Source of the DNA: Castor canadensis
Lineage: Eukaryota > Chordata > Mammalia > Rodentia > Castoridae
NCBI RefSeq assembly: GCF_047511655.1
Contig: NC_133396.1
Coordinates: 136,409,490-136,473,489 of the forward strand
Direction of reading: 5' to 3'
Length of the DNA: 64,000 bases
A program made the translations under genes and the position numbers. A model generated the notes under the pieces. That model ran no database searches. It had not been told where the DNA came from and saw nothing but the letters and a program-made list of their open reading frames with translations. How positions within the stretch are numbered: the first letter of the stretch is position 1; every line of letters starts with the position of its first letter. Of this stretch, positions 1-11,446 are shown one piece after another.

Positions 1-350
1 TGGTTTAGTTCATTCTCTTTTCTAACTTACCTCCTGCCTAATGTCCTTTGTTCCACTCTCCTAGTTCCAGGCCTCTCCCTTGTCTCTGTGGTGTGGTTTC
101 TTATATTTATAGACACTTTATGCTTTCTGTGTGCATGGAGGAAAAATGAATGAAAATAACACAGTTAATAATTTTCTAAAAACTAATGGCACTGAAGAGT
201 TCAATAGTAATGCAATTCAAAAAGATGTTGTCAGGTCTGAAAATTGGATCAAAGCTCAAAATAAACTTTATGGCAAGGATAAAATTACCTTAGGAAAACA
301 AATTTTTAATAGCACATTTAGAGGAAAAGGACAATTTCTAGTGAGATCAC
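1..350. other. No recognised feature
   Basis: AT-rich sequence without a recognisable gene or repeat. An open frame that starts here runs only into the C-rich L1 3' end downstream and has no features of a real protein. Confidence 0.5.
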
Positions 351-351
351 T

Positions 352-598
352 TCTTTTTTTATTATTATTCATTATTCACATGTGCATACATTGGGTAATT
401 TCTCCCCTCTGCTCCCCTCCCCCACCCTCTCCCCCCCCAACCCCACTCACTCCCAGGCAGAACCTGTTCTGCCCTTATCTCTAATTTTGTTGAAGAGAAG
501 ACATAAGCATGATAAGGAAGACAAAGCGTTTTTGCTAATTGAGTTAGGGATAGCTATACAGAGAGATTCCTAGCATTGCTTTCGTGTACAAATGTGTA
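352..598 (-). mobile_element. L1 LINE 3' UTR end, 5'-truncated, minus strand
   Basis: A T-rich tract (poly(A) on the minus strand) is followed by the hallmark 'cacatgtgcatacattg', then a long C/T-rich tract (a G-rich polypurine tract on the L1 sense strand), then 'gatagctatacagagagattcctag'-type sequence. The same order recurs near 7.1, 41.6, 49.3 and 49.5 kb. Only the last 250 bases or so of the L1 are present. The 5' edge touches the 3' end of the SUMO1 retrocopy, in the same orientation. Confidence 0.85.
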
Positions 599-611
599 CA
601 CTTCTTTCTTT

Positions 612-1723
612 GTTGTGCTTTTTACAAACATTGTTTATTTTAATGAAGCTGGGACAATGTCATTTAAAACCCACGTCCCAGGCCAAGAAATACAAATAAA
701 ATCAAAAGGAGCAGTGTTCTATTGTATTCACACTTTTGTGTAAATAACTTTATTAACTGCTAATCAAAATTAGAAGTTTGCTGGATTCTTTTGAAAAGTT
801 TTTTTTAATCTTAAAATGCTTCTCTTCAGTGAAGCCATCTTTGGAGTTAGTCAGTACTCTTATCGTGTCCACCATCTTGACTCTAAACCTGATTCTCCTC
901 TTCTTTTTTTCCAAACCATCAAAATTTGAAATTAGGTTCTAATTAAGGAAAGATCATTCTCCAGCAGTTCAATTCTGTGATAAATTTCCATATCCCACTG
1001 AAAGTTAGTCCAGGAGTGCAGCAATCACATGTCAGAACTTCAGAGCCAACTGGGTCATTTTAAACACTCCCATTTGTTGATCTTATTTATTATCACCACA
1101 AACCTGAAATGCACAGTCCTGACAAAAGTGGTCTCTCTGTGCACATGTGTAATTTTTTTAAAAGGAGACACCATTATGTATGAGGCTGAGGTTTGATCAC
1201 TAAGAATCAGCACAATGAAAATAAATGATAATGATTAATGAGAACTTGAGTTCAAATTACCAGATGTTTTCAAGAGATGGAGTGCCAGTATTCATTCATT
1301 TGGAATATCACTTTACAAAAGAAGTATTTTTAAGAATACAAAAGAAAAAAATCAAAAGAATATCTAAACTGTTGAATGACACTCTCCCCATTTATTCCTG
1401 ATAAACTTCAATCACATCTTCTTCTTCCATTCCCAGTTCCTTCAGAGTATGATTAACAGCAATTCTCTGACCTTCAAAGCGGAACCTGAGTGAATTCATT
1501 GGAACTCCTTTCTTTGAAAGTATGATCCTTTGAGTTTCTTGAAATGTATTGTCATTTTCACTTTGAAGTGAAGACCCTGGGTCTAGTCTAATGAGTTTAA
1601 GTTTAATGTGTTCTCCTTCCTTCTTATCCCCCAAATCCTCAGTTGAAGGTTTTGTCTCCTTGTCAGACATAACAGTGGCTTCACCAGGGGGTCTCTACAG
1701 AAGCACCAGTCAGCAAGGTCACC
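612..1723 (-). pseudogene. SUMO1P: SUMO1 processed pseudogene (retrocopy of the mRNA)
   Basis: The copy carries, on the minus strand, a piece of the SUMO1 5' UTR (about 1671-1723, with 'gagaccccctggtgaagcc'), the intronless coding region (ATG at 1668-1670) and a long 3' UTR ending near 612-650, where 'ttcattaaaataaacaa' holds an AATAAA signal. The N-terminus ([20 protein letters not shown]) and the C-terminal part ([35 protein letters not shown]) are clearly SUMO1, the small ubiquitin-like modifier. Damage: a 2-base deletion after the IKLK segment and a 1-base deletion just before GVPMNSLRF put about 25 central residues out of frame. A stop replaces the Gln after VYQE, so the C-terminal di-glycine needed for conjugation is lost (the second Gly codon now reads Arg). 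No introns, and an A-rich but degraded tail. It is a dead copy; a functional role is unlikely. The overlapping plus-strand open frame is a shadow. Confidence 0.95.
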
Positions 1724-1726
1724 TTT

Positions 1727-3759
1727 TGAGTTATAGGTTAGCCTGTATGGGATTCTGGAAAGGCATACATTGCGTATGTATAAAAGAAATGATTTTCTTT
1801 TCTGTTAGGCTAAAATATTACACATACATAGCCTTCTTACATATTCTAGGAGAAAATAATATTAGGAAAAATATTTACCCAGGCACTCTGCAACAAGGTT
1901 TAAATGATTCCGTGCTTTACTTAAAATTCTCATGTATAAATTTTAAATAAGAGATTTTTCAATGTTCTTCAACCTGGAATACCTAATTGAAAACAAATGG
2001 GACACCAATAATCTGTTATTTTATTTATAGACACTCCATTACTCTTTGAAGTTTTGTGAAGATTCATCAATGTGGTGTCTGCACTCATTTTCCCTTTTAC
2101 TCGATTTAGCAATATGTGAATTTAATACATACTAACTGCCTATTCACTAAATAAGAGATCTGTTCTCAGTGTTTTAGTCTTAGTTTCACTATTTTAAGAT
2201 ATTTTACAAAAGTATGTCTCAAACATAAGGGTCAAACATAAACAAAATTAAGAAATGACAATTAAAGTCAGTACTTTGCATTTGTTGAAAAATATATTTA
2301 ACTTTAAAAATGTTAACATACATTTCAAATTCTAAAATAAAAATTTCAATCTGTCAGTCCAAATCATATCTATCTTGTAGTATAGTCAACTTAGCAATTT
2401 AAACTGATATAACTGGTTTATTTGCTCCTAACAGCAATCTAAACATTGATATAATTGGTTTAATTTATTCATATTTTATATTGTTTATAATGGAGAGAAC
2501 TCTAACAGTACCCCCAGAGTTCTGTTTGGTTTTGTTATTGCTTATTTTTTGGGATCCCAGAGGTGCACATACCACTTATTGATAATTGGGCAGGAGGACG
2601 GTGCCCAGTAAGGGCCTGGTACTCCAGGAAGACACTTGCCTTGCCACTGTCCTTGTGTCACATATGGCCTCTTTTCCAACTTGTACTACTTCCTTGACCA
2701 AAAAGTTAATGGACTAAGTTGATTTATAAGAAATGGTTGTGGAAATATTCCACATTTTAACATTATCTATAATGAATGACTAAAAGCCAGATAATTATCT
2801 ACTGTTTCATATACAGCTACACCAAGTCAAATGATAAAGATTATCTACCATTAGTCTTAGTATTTTTATTTTACTTTTCGAATAGTATACGCCATGTTAT
2901 ACAATAAAAGACATTATAAGTCAATCATAGTGAATTCACCATTTAAAAAATGCATTACACTTCCGAGAACAATGTATAGATGACACAAGATATAGGAGAT
3001 TCCCTGATCAACCAAATAACAATACATGAAAGAGAGGCAGAATTAATACACTAGCAACTTCTTAGTAAAATAAACTTTCTTTGAGGGTCTGATGCCACAA
3101 GCTTAGTAAAGGTACACACAAATTCACAACAGTGATGATTTTGGCACCCAAGCTCTATAAACACAGCTTTCAAACAAATCAGTTGTTAGCTCTTCCAGAC
3201 AGATGGTATTGAAATTAAGTGAGCTACATAAAACAGTTTTCCAGATGAGTTACATGCACACCCAAAACAATTCAAATATAAACAATTTTAAAAGGTGAAT
3301 CTATATGTAAACATGATAAAATTTAAAGATTTTCATCTTTACTAAAACCTAATTTGCTCATGTTTTGACTTTTAGAAAAAATGCTCCTTCATTGTTTTTT
3401 AAATTCCATGATTTATAATTCATTTTTATGCTAGGAAAAGGAACCCTACTGAACAAACATGGTATCATTATTTCTGGAAATATCAATTTATGGTGGCAAA
3501 AACTTCTAATTGTCCTTCAACTTACATTTTCTCTTTCTTCTTTGATAATAGAACAACAGAGTCTTAGCAGAATATGTGGTTGTCAAAAAGTTGACTATAT
3601 TTCTGAATCTTCCTTCTAGCTAAATATGGATGGGACCCACCTACTAGATGATAGCAATTTGAGAACCAAGATTATGCATCCAACATTGAAATCAGCTCTT
3701 CTAGGGAATCATTCTCTGCTTTCTCCTTTTAACCTCCACAGAAAAGTATACCTATCAAA
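1727..3759. other. Unrecognised AT-rich intergenic sequence
   Basis: No gene, RNA or repeat that I can name. A short stretch near 2520-2700 is somewhat richer in GC, but it has no coding pattern and no clear repeat identity. Confidence 0.5.
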
Positions 3760-4130
3760 GTTATCATCTTGTTGAATTTTCACAAAGGAGACACACTCAT
3801 GTAAACAGCATCCAGATCAAGTAACAGAATACATAAGCATTTCATAACCCTTTCTTTTATTCCTTTCCATTTCTGTATTTTTTATTCCTCTCTCTAACTT
3901 AAATTTTGTACCTTTTGACAATGTCTACACTGTTCACCAGCTCTTCCTTTGCCAATTCCCATTGTTCTCTGTTCTTCTCAGTGTCTAACCTTTTAGGAAT
4001 CCACACACAAGTGATATTGTACAGAATTACCCTTTATTTTCTTTTTATGGGTCTTCCTTGCATAGTGTCTTCTATATTCATCCATATTGTCACAAATGGA
4101 ATGAATTTCTTCAAGGATGAATAATATTTC

Positions 4131-4171
<41 letters not shown>

Positions 4172-4365
4172 CTGTTTCTCTTTCCACCTATCTATCCATC
4201 CTTCTAGCTATCCTGCAGCTATTTCCCCATTCTCTTCATCCATTCATACATTTCTCGGCCATTGTGAGCAGTGCTACACTGGACATGGAAGTGCAAATAT
4301 CTCTGACATTCTAATTTGATTTCCTATGGATTGGATCATATGGTAGTTCCAATTTTAGACTTTAG
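3760..4365 (-). mobile_element. Ancient L1 (L1M-type) 3' region, minus strand
   Basis: Diverged but ordered L1 3' landmarks on the minus strand: a 3' UTR like old mammalian L1s ('cagatcaagtaacagaatac'), the C-terminal ORF2 region with 'ggatgaataatatttc', 'cattgtgagcagtgctac', and 'ggatcatatggtagttc'. The (TG)n array sits inside it. No reading frame survives. Confidence 0.75.
4131..4169. repeat. (TG)n microsatellite
   Basis: Nearly pure TG dinucleotide array of about 39 bases with one GA interruption near its start. It lies inside the ancient L1, replacing the position where L1 normally reads 'tccattgtgtgtatat', so it probably grew from that seed. Confidence 0.95.
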
Positions 4366-5140
4366 CATTCACATTTAGCATTGAATATGCTTTTATCATA
4401 ATGGTGTTGGAATTCATCAGTTTGATTCTCTCAACTTATGATTAGAGAGATAGATAACAGGTGGATTAATAGATGGAGACAGATAGATACACAGAGTTAC
4501 GCAAATGAAGAGAATTTTAATCTCTATCTTATGAAATATTATGAAAGAAAAGTATTTTCATATCTATCCCTAGAATACATGACTCTTCTTTTACTTTGCC
4601 AATGAACTGGACAACAATCTTGCACTTTCATATATACATTGTTTTCTTCAGAACTATGTCATGCTTATATTTACAGCTCAGAGTCATATCCAATCTCTTG
4701 TTCACCAAACATTCACAGTGTCAGATTCCTTGATAGGTACTAGGATAACATGTAGATCAGAAAAGTGTTTCCTTGTACTTGACATAATTGAGTTTCCATT
4801 TGGTCTTCAGTAATATTCTCACCATAGTGAGTTCTGACCTCAGACTGAGGACTTACAACAGGGCAATTCATTCAATACTAGACAAAAGACATAACAGAGA
4901 TCTCACAGGCTGTCACCAGTGAGAGGTGAAGGAGATGAGTGTGATCTTTTTGTCCTAATTACAAGATGTAAACCAGTGGCCAGAATTTCCACTTGTACAA
5001 GTAAATGAAGGAAATTCTATCCAAAATAGATGCATGTCAGTCAAACCACTCTTAAATCAAGAGTGATTTAAAAGAATTAAACTTCTTTTGATTCTTACGT
5101 GAAGAAAAACTTGTGAAGAGTAAGAAGTATTTGAAATTTA
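4366..5140. other. Mostly unrecognised; possible L2/MIR trace at about 4695-4800
   Basis: AT-rich. The stretch 'caccaaacattcacagtgtcag ... ggtactaggataaca' is in the order seen in old L2-type repeats, but it is too diverged to be sure. No gene seen. Confidence 0.35.
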
Positions 5141-5144
5141 AAAT

Positions 5145-5385
5145 ATTGGTTCAAATCCCAGCTTAGCTGCTTAAAATAACTGAGCAAATGCTCTTAAGAA
5201 AATGATTTTACTTATTTAATACTTTTCTGTAGAATAAAGGATAAAATTACATCTGAAAATGAGGAATATGAAATTGTATGTGATTATGTTTTAGTAATAA
5301 CATGGAAAAACCTAACTTATTTTTGCTTATCTTTCCTCTCATACTCATAAATAGTATGAGAATTAAACAAAATAAAGAGCTAAAA
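5145..5385 (+). repeat. MIR-like ancient SINE, diverged
   Basis: 'ggttcaaatcccagctta' followed by a 'tgagcaaat ... ttacttatttaatactttt' order, then an A/G-rich 'gaataaaggataaaatta' and later 'tatgagaattaaaca'. These follow the MIR order (tRNA-like B box, then the core and tail). It contains extra sequence and is heavily mutated. Confidence 0.55.
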
Positions 5386-6210
5386 CATCACATTTCTAAT
5401 TAAGGCACCATTTTCTATAATGCAAACATAAAGATTGAGATAGGTAGTACCCGTAATGTGATAAAGAATGGAATTTTGTTAGTTCATTAAGCATTCAAAA
5501 TTTATGTGATGTCCAGCAATGCTAGCCAACATGCTAAACACTGATTTGAACTCAGTCTTTATTTTTAATCACTTGTGTTTTATTAGACCTACAAAATTTA
5601 TGATAAGACACAAAAGTGCCAGTACATGGTGTTAATGAAATAAAATTTCAGCATAGTAATGAAACTATAATGGAGAAAGAAAATCTGTTTTGTATTACAC
5701 TGGAAATGTATGATACATTTATTCATCTTGATGAAAACGCTTACTGCACATTTATACATTTTCTCAACATCTGTAAATTCAGCATTTACTACCTGACATC
5801 CCCTAATTTACAAAAGAGTCTAGTCATGACAGTGAGATGAAATGAAAATTGTTCATTTTCAGGAAATAGAGTATATTTTTAATGCTGACATGTCATTCAA
5901 AGTCGTGTAATTACTATACCCAGTGAGTCATGATCTTTCACTAAGATGCTTTTCTATTCTCTATGAAGAAGCAATTTTCACAGAAATATGTTTTCTAATA
6001 AACCCTGCCTCTGCTATTGGCATAAACTAGTTTTTTCAGAAAATAAGGTATTTCTTGAAATACATTGTGTATCATTCATAATGTGCAACAATTCTGTTAT
6101 TACAAAGCAATTTCAAGAGCATAATTCCAGAAATTCTTTTAAAAATACATCATAGAAGTAAAATTACAAAGTAAGCTTCAAAACAACATTTCCCCCTTTA
6201 AAACAAATAA
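5386..6210. other. Unrecognised AT-rich intergenic sequence
   Basis: I see no gene or nameable repeat. The short open frame near 5616-5840 has no protein-like features. Confidence 0.5.
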
Positions 6211-6214
6211 TTTG

Positions 6215-6595
6215 ATTTAAAAATTGACGAAGTACTGGAAGATACTTTTTTCCAAAGAGCACATACAAAAGGTTCCTAAGCATATGAAGAAAGTCTCAGT
6301 CACTAATTATTGAAGAAATGTAAGATTAAATTACAGTGAATGATTACCTTGCCCTCTGTCAGGATGTTTGTTATTTAAATTTAATAAATAAATAACAACC
6401 GTACATGGAGATTTAGAAAAATCGGAACCCTTACGTACTACTGTTGGGAGTACAGAATGTTGAAGCCACTATGGAAAACCACATGGAAGCTCCTCTAAAA
6501 ATTCAAAATAGAGTCTCCTTCTGCCCCAGCAATCCCACTGCTGCATATACAGTCTAAACCCCTGTGTTCATTGTAGCACTATGACAACAGTCATA
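6215..6595 (+). mobile_element. Old L1 ORF2 C-terminal region, part 1 of an interrupted copy
   Basis: Diverged plus-strand L1 in consensus order: 'ttccaaagagcacatac', 'catatgaagaaagtc', 'ggaacccttacgtactac', 'agccactatggaaaacc', 'cagcaatcccactgctg', then 'ttcattgtagcactatg'. It is cut at about 6595 by a MaLR LTR and resumes at about 7022. No frame survives. Confidence 0.8.
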
Positions 6596-7020
6596 TTAGT
6601 TACTTTCCTCATTTCTGTGACAAAATGCATGAGAGAACACTGTAAATGAGAAAAGATTATTTGAGCTCACAGTTTCAGTGATATCAGTGGTACCACTCCA
6701 TCAAGGAGAGAAGGGTGTGATGGAGCAGAACAGTACACATCATAGTGGATAGGAAGCAGAAGAAAGGGAATACAGGAAGTGCCAGAGAAAGGAATAATCC
6801 CAGGGACATGCCCTAGTGACCTACTTCCCCTAACTAGGCTTCGCTCCATTCTTCACCTCTGATAATGTTGTCATACTATGAGTCCATCAGAGGATTAATT
6901 CACTGATTAGGTCAGCGCTCTGAGGAGTCAATTACTTCCCAAAAGTTTATCAACTGGTAACCAAGTTCCCAGTACATGAGATCGTGGAGGACTTTTCATA
7001 TTGAAACCATAATTATAGCC
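6596..7020 (-). mobile_element. MaLR-type solo LTR, minus strand
   Basis: 'tctgtgacaaaatgcatgag', 'gctcacagtttcagtg', 'agtgacctacttcccc'-like, 'tccatcagaggattaattc', 'gattaggtcagcgctctg' and 'ttcatattgaaaccataa' follow the order of the reverse complement of a THE1/MST-like (ERVL-MaLR) LTR. The same family appears at about 16.5, 39.7, 40.7, 41.0 and 55.8 kb. It is inserted in the old L1, which continues on both sides. No internal ERV sequence is seen. Confidence 0.75.
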
Positions 7021-7021
7021 C

Positions 7022-7107
7022 AAATGTGGAAACAGCTCAAATGTGCAGTAATAGATGAACAGATGAAGAAAATGCAGCATATACATACAATAGAGTATTA
7101 GTCAGCC
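7022..7107 (+). mobile_element. Old L1, part 2 (between the MaLR LTR and the full-length L1)
   Basis: 'agcccaaatgtggaaacagc', 'cagatgaagaaaatgcagc' and 'gtattagtcagcc' continue the C-terminal ORF2 region of the L1 at 6215-6595 without a gap in consensus order. Broken again by the full-length minus-strand L1. Confidence 0.75.
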
Positions 7108-7587
7108 TTTTTTAAAATTCATATGTGCATACAATGTTTAGGTCATTTCTCCCCCCTCCCCCTACCCCCTACTTACCCCCCCCAGCCCCTTCCTCTCCCC
7201 CCCAGCCCCTCAATACCCAGCAGAAATTATTTTGCACTTATCTCTAATTTTGTTGAAGAGAGAGTATAAGCAATAATAGGAAGGAACAAGGGGTTTTGCT
7301 GGTTGAGATAAGGATAGCTATACAGGGCATTGACTCACATTAATTTCCTGTGCGTGTGTGTTACCTTCTAGGTAAATTCTTCTTGATCTAACCTTTTCTC
7401 TAGTTCCTGGTCCTCTTTTCCTATTGGCCTCAGTTGCTTTAAAGTTATCTGCTTTAGTTTCTCTGTGTTGAGGACAATAAATGTTATCTAGTTTTTTAGG
7501 TGTCTTGCCTATTCTCACCCCTCCCTTGTGTGCTCTCGCTTCATCACGTGCTCAAAGTCCAATCCCACTGTTGTGTTTGCCCTTGAT

Positions 7588-10500
7588 CTAATGTCCACAT
7601 ATGAGGGAGAACATATGATATTTGGTCTTTTGGGCCAGGCTAACCTCACTCAGAATGATGTTCTCCGATTCCATCCATTTACCAGCGAATGATAACATTT
7701 TGTTCTTCTTCATGGCTGCATAAAATTCCATTGTGTATAGATACCACATTTTCTTAATCCATTCGTCAGTGCTGGGGCATCCTGGCTGTTTTCGTAACTT
7801 GGCTATTGTGAATAGTGCCGCAATAAACATGGGTGTGCAGGTGCCTCTGGAGTAACCTGTGTCACACAGTCTTTTGGGTATATCCCCAAGAGTGGTATTG
7901 CTGGATCAAATGGTAGATCAACGTCTAGCTTTTTAAGTAGCCTCCAAATTTTTTTTCCAGAGTGGTTGTACTAGTTTACATTCCCACCAGCAGTGTAAGA
8001 GGGTTCCTTTTTCCCCCGCATCCTCGCCAACACCTGTTGTTGTTGGTGTTGCTGATGATGGCCATTCTAACATGGATGAGGTGGAATCTTAGTGTGGTTT
8101 TAATTTGCATTTCCTTTATTGCTAGAGATGGTGAGCATTTTTTCATGTGTTTTCTGGCCATTTGAATTTCTTCTTTTGAGAAAGTTCTGTTTAATTCACT
8201 TGCCCATTTCTTTATTGGTACATTCATTTTGGGAGAATTTAGATTTTAAGTTCCCTATATACTCTGGGTATCAGTCCTTTGTCTGATGTGTAGCTGGCAA
8301 ATATTTTCTCCCACTCTGTGGGTGTTCTCTTCAGTTTAGAGACCATTTCCTTTGTTGAGCCAACGCTTTTTAGTTTTATGAGGTCCCATTTATCTATGCT
8401 ATCTCTTAGTTGCTGTGCTGCTGGGGTTTCGTTGAGAAAGTTCTTACCTATACCTACTAACTCCAGAGTATTTCCTACTCTTTCCTGTATCAACTTTAGA
8501 GTTTGTGGTCTGATATTAAGATCCTTGATTCATTTTGAGTTAATATTGGTATAGGGTGATATACATGGATCTAGTTTCAGTTTTTTGCAGACTGCTAACC
8601 AGTTTTCCCAGCAGTTTTTGTCAAAGAGGCTGCTATTTCTCCATCATATATTTTTAGCTCCTTTGTCAAAGACAAGTTGGTTATAGTTGTGTGGCTTCAT
8701 ATCTGGGTCCTCTATTCTGATCCACTGGTCTTCATGTCTGTTTTTGTGCCAGTACCATGCTGTTTTTATTCTTATTACTTTATAATATAGTTTGAAGTCA
8801 GGTATTGTGATACATCCTGCATTGTTCTTTTGACTGAGTATTGCCTTGGCTATTCGTTGCCTCTTGTGTTTCCATATAAATTTCATGGTTGATTTTTTTG
8901 ATCTCTTTGATGAATGTCAGTGGAATTTTGATGGGAATTGCATTGAACATGTAGATTACTTTTGGGAGTATAGACATTTTTACTATGTTGATTCTACCAA
9001 TCCATGAGCATGGGTGATCTCTCCACTTTCTAGAGTCTTCCTCAATCTCTTTCTTCAGAAGTGTATAGTTTTCCTTGTAGAGGTCGGTCACATCCTTTGT
9101 AAGGTTTATACCTAGCTATTTGGGTTTGTTTTTTTTTTTTGAGGCTATTGTAAATGGAATTGTTTTCATGTATTCTTTCTCAGTTTGCTCATTGCTAGTG
9201 CATAGAAATGCTAATGACTTTTCTCTGTTGATTTTATATCCTGCTACCTTGCTATAGCTATTGATGGTGTCTAGGAGCTTTTGAGTAGAGTTTTTTTGGG
9301 TCTTTAAGGTACAGGATCATGTCATCTGCAAATAGGGATATTAGAGGGAATGGTTTCAGTGTTTCTCCATTAAGTATAATGCTGGCTGTAGGTTTGTCAT
9401 ATATAGCTTTTATAATGTTGAGGTACTTTCCTTCTATTCCTAGTTTTCTTAGAGCTTTTATCATGAAATGCTGTTAGATCTTATCAAAGGCTTTTTCTGC
9501 ATCTATTGAGATGATCAAGTGGTTTTTGTCTTTGCTTCTGTTAATATGGTTTATTATATTTATTGGATTTTGTATGTTGAACCACCCCTGCATTCCTGGG
9601 ATGAAGCCTACTTGGTCATGCTGAATGATCTTTTTGATGTGTTGTTGAATTTTTTGCCATTATTTTATTGAGGATTTTTGCATCAACATTCATTAAGGAG
9701 ATTGGCCTATGGTTCTCCTTTTTGGAGGTGTCTTTGCCTGGTTTTGGGATAAGTGTAATACTGGCTTCATAAAATGTGTTAGGCAGTTTTCCTTCCCTTT
9801 CTAGTTCATGGAACAGTTTAAAGAGGGTTGGTATCTGTTCTTCTCTAAAGGTCTGATAGAGTTCAGCAGAGAATCCATCAGGTCCTGGACTTTTCTTTTT
9901 GGGGAGACTCTTGATTGCTGCTTCAATTTCATTTTGTGTTATAGATCTATTCAGGTGAATAATATCCTCTTGGTTCAGTTTTGGATGATCATATGTATCT
10001 AGAAATCTGTCCATTTTTTTAAGATTTTCAAACTTATTTGAAAATAGATTCTCAAAGTAGTCTCTGATGATTTCCTGGACTTGCATGGTGTTTGTTGTTA
10101 TCGCCCCTTTTGCATGCCTGATTCTGCTAATTTGGGTTTTTTCTCTCATTTTAGTCAGGTTTGCCAGGGGTCTGTTGATCTTGTTTATTTTTTCAAAGAA
10201 CCAACTTTTTGTTTAATTAATTCTTTGTATTTTTTTGGTTTCTATTTCATTGATTTCAGCTCTTATTTTTATTATTTCCTTCTATTTGTTTTGGGATTTT
10301 CTTGTTCTTGTTTTTCTAGGAGTTTGAGCTATAGTGTTAGGTCATTGATTTGGGATCTTTCAGTCTTTTTAATATATGCACTTATGGCTATAAACTTTCC
10401 TCTCAGGACTGCAAAGGCAGTAGGTTATGTCTTCATTTTCATTGACTTCTAGGAACTTTTTAATTTCCTCTTTTATTTCATCAATGACCTATTGTTCATT

Positions 10501-11383
10501 AAGTAGTGAGTTATTCAGTTTCCAGCTGTTTGCATGTTTGTTGTTGAGTTCTAGTTTTATTGCAGTGTGATCAGATAGAATGAATGGTATACTTTCTATT
10601 TTCTTATATTTGCTGAGGCTTGCTTTGTGCCCTAGGATATGATCTATTTTGGAGAAGTTTCCATGGGCTGCTGAGAAGAATGTATATTGTGTAGAAGTTG
10701 TATGAAATGCTCTGTAGACATCAAGTAGGTCCATTTGATCTATTGTATATTTTAGATCTAGGATTTCTTTGTTGATTTTTTTGTTTGTATGACCTATCTA
10801 TTGATGATAATGGGGTGTTAAAGTCCCCCACAACCAATGTGTTGGAGTTAATATATGCTTTTAGGTCTTTAAGGGTTTGTTTGATGAAATTTGGTGCATT
10901 GACATTGGGTGTATATAGGTTGATAATTGTTATTTCCATTTGGTCTATTTCCCCTTTTATTAGTATGAAATGTCCTTCTTTATCTCATTTGATCAATGTA
11001 GGTTTGAAGTCTACTTTGTCAGAGATAAGTATTGCTACTCCTGACTGTTTTCAGGGGCCATTGGCTTGGTAAATCTTCTTCCAGCCTTTCATCCTAAGCC
11101 TATGCTTATTCCTGTCGGTGAGATGGGTCTCCTGTAAGCAACAAATTGTTGGATGTTCCTTTTTAATCCATTTTGTCAAACGGTGCCTTTTGATGGGGAA
11201 ATTAAGTCCATTAATATTAGTGTTAGTACTGATAACTATGTGGTGATTTCTGTCATTTAGTTGTCTTAGTTGTTTGAAGATTTGATTGTGTGTACCTAAG
11301 TTGAGGTTACTCTCTACTTTCTTGCTTTTTCTTTTCCTGTAGTTTGGTGCTGCCTGTCCTTTCATAGTTATGTTGAGTTTCAC
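7588..11383 (-). pseudogene. L1 ORF2 (endonuclease / reverse transcriptase), broken
   Basis: Decayed ORF2 in several frames. Endonuclease: INGLNFPIKRHRL and the catalytic-glutamate motif QETHL (11051-11383), GDFNTPLS (10721-10939), SDHTAIKLEL (10489-10734). Reverse transcriptase: [23 protein letters not shown] and RPISLMN (9616-10149), with the catalytic motif FADD at 9321-9332 (minus strand). C-terminal cysteine region: TDEWIKKMW and SEVSLAQKTK (7588-7830). The intact protein would nick target DNA and reverse-transcribe L1 RNA in the nucleus. Here at least six frame breaks separate the pieces. The true start is uncertain: the open frame at 11383 runs in from the ORF1-ORF2 spacer, and the endonuclease proper begins near 11250. 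Confidence 0.92.
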
Positions 11384-11446
11384 TTTCCATGTGCAGAATC
11401 CCTTGAAGAATCTTTTGTAGTGGTGGCTTTGTAGTCACATATTGTT

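Noticed and set aside
131..573. Overlapping open frames rich in Pro/Ser
   Set aside because: They run into the C-rich tract of an L1 3' UTR end; the composition is that of the repeat, not a protein.
1591..1950. 119-codon plus-strand open frame
   Set aside because: Antisense to the SUMO1 retrocopy and its flank; no domain.
3993..4314. Open frames with Thr-His or Val-Cys-Val repeats
   Set aside because: Translation of the (TG)n microsatellite.
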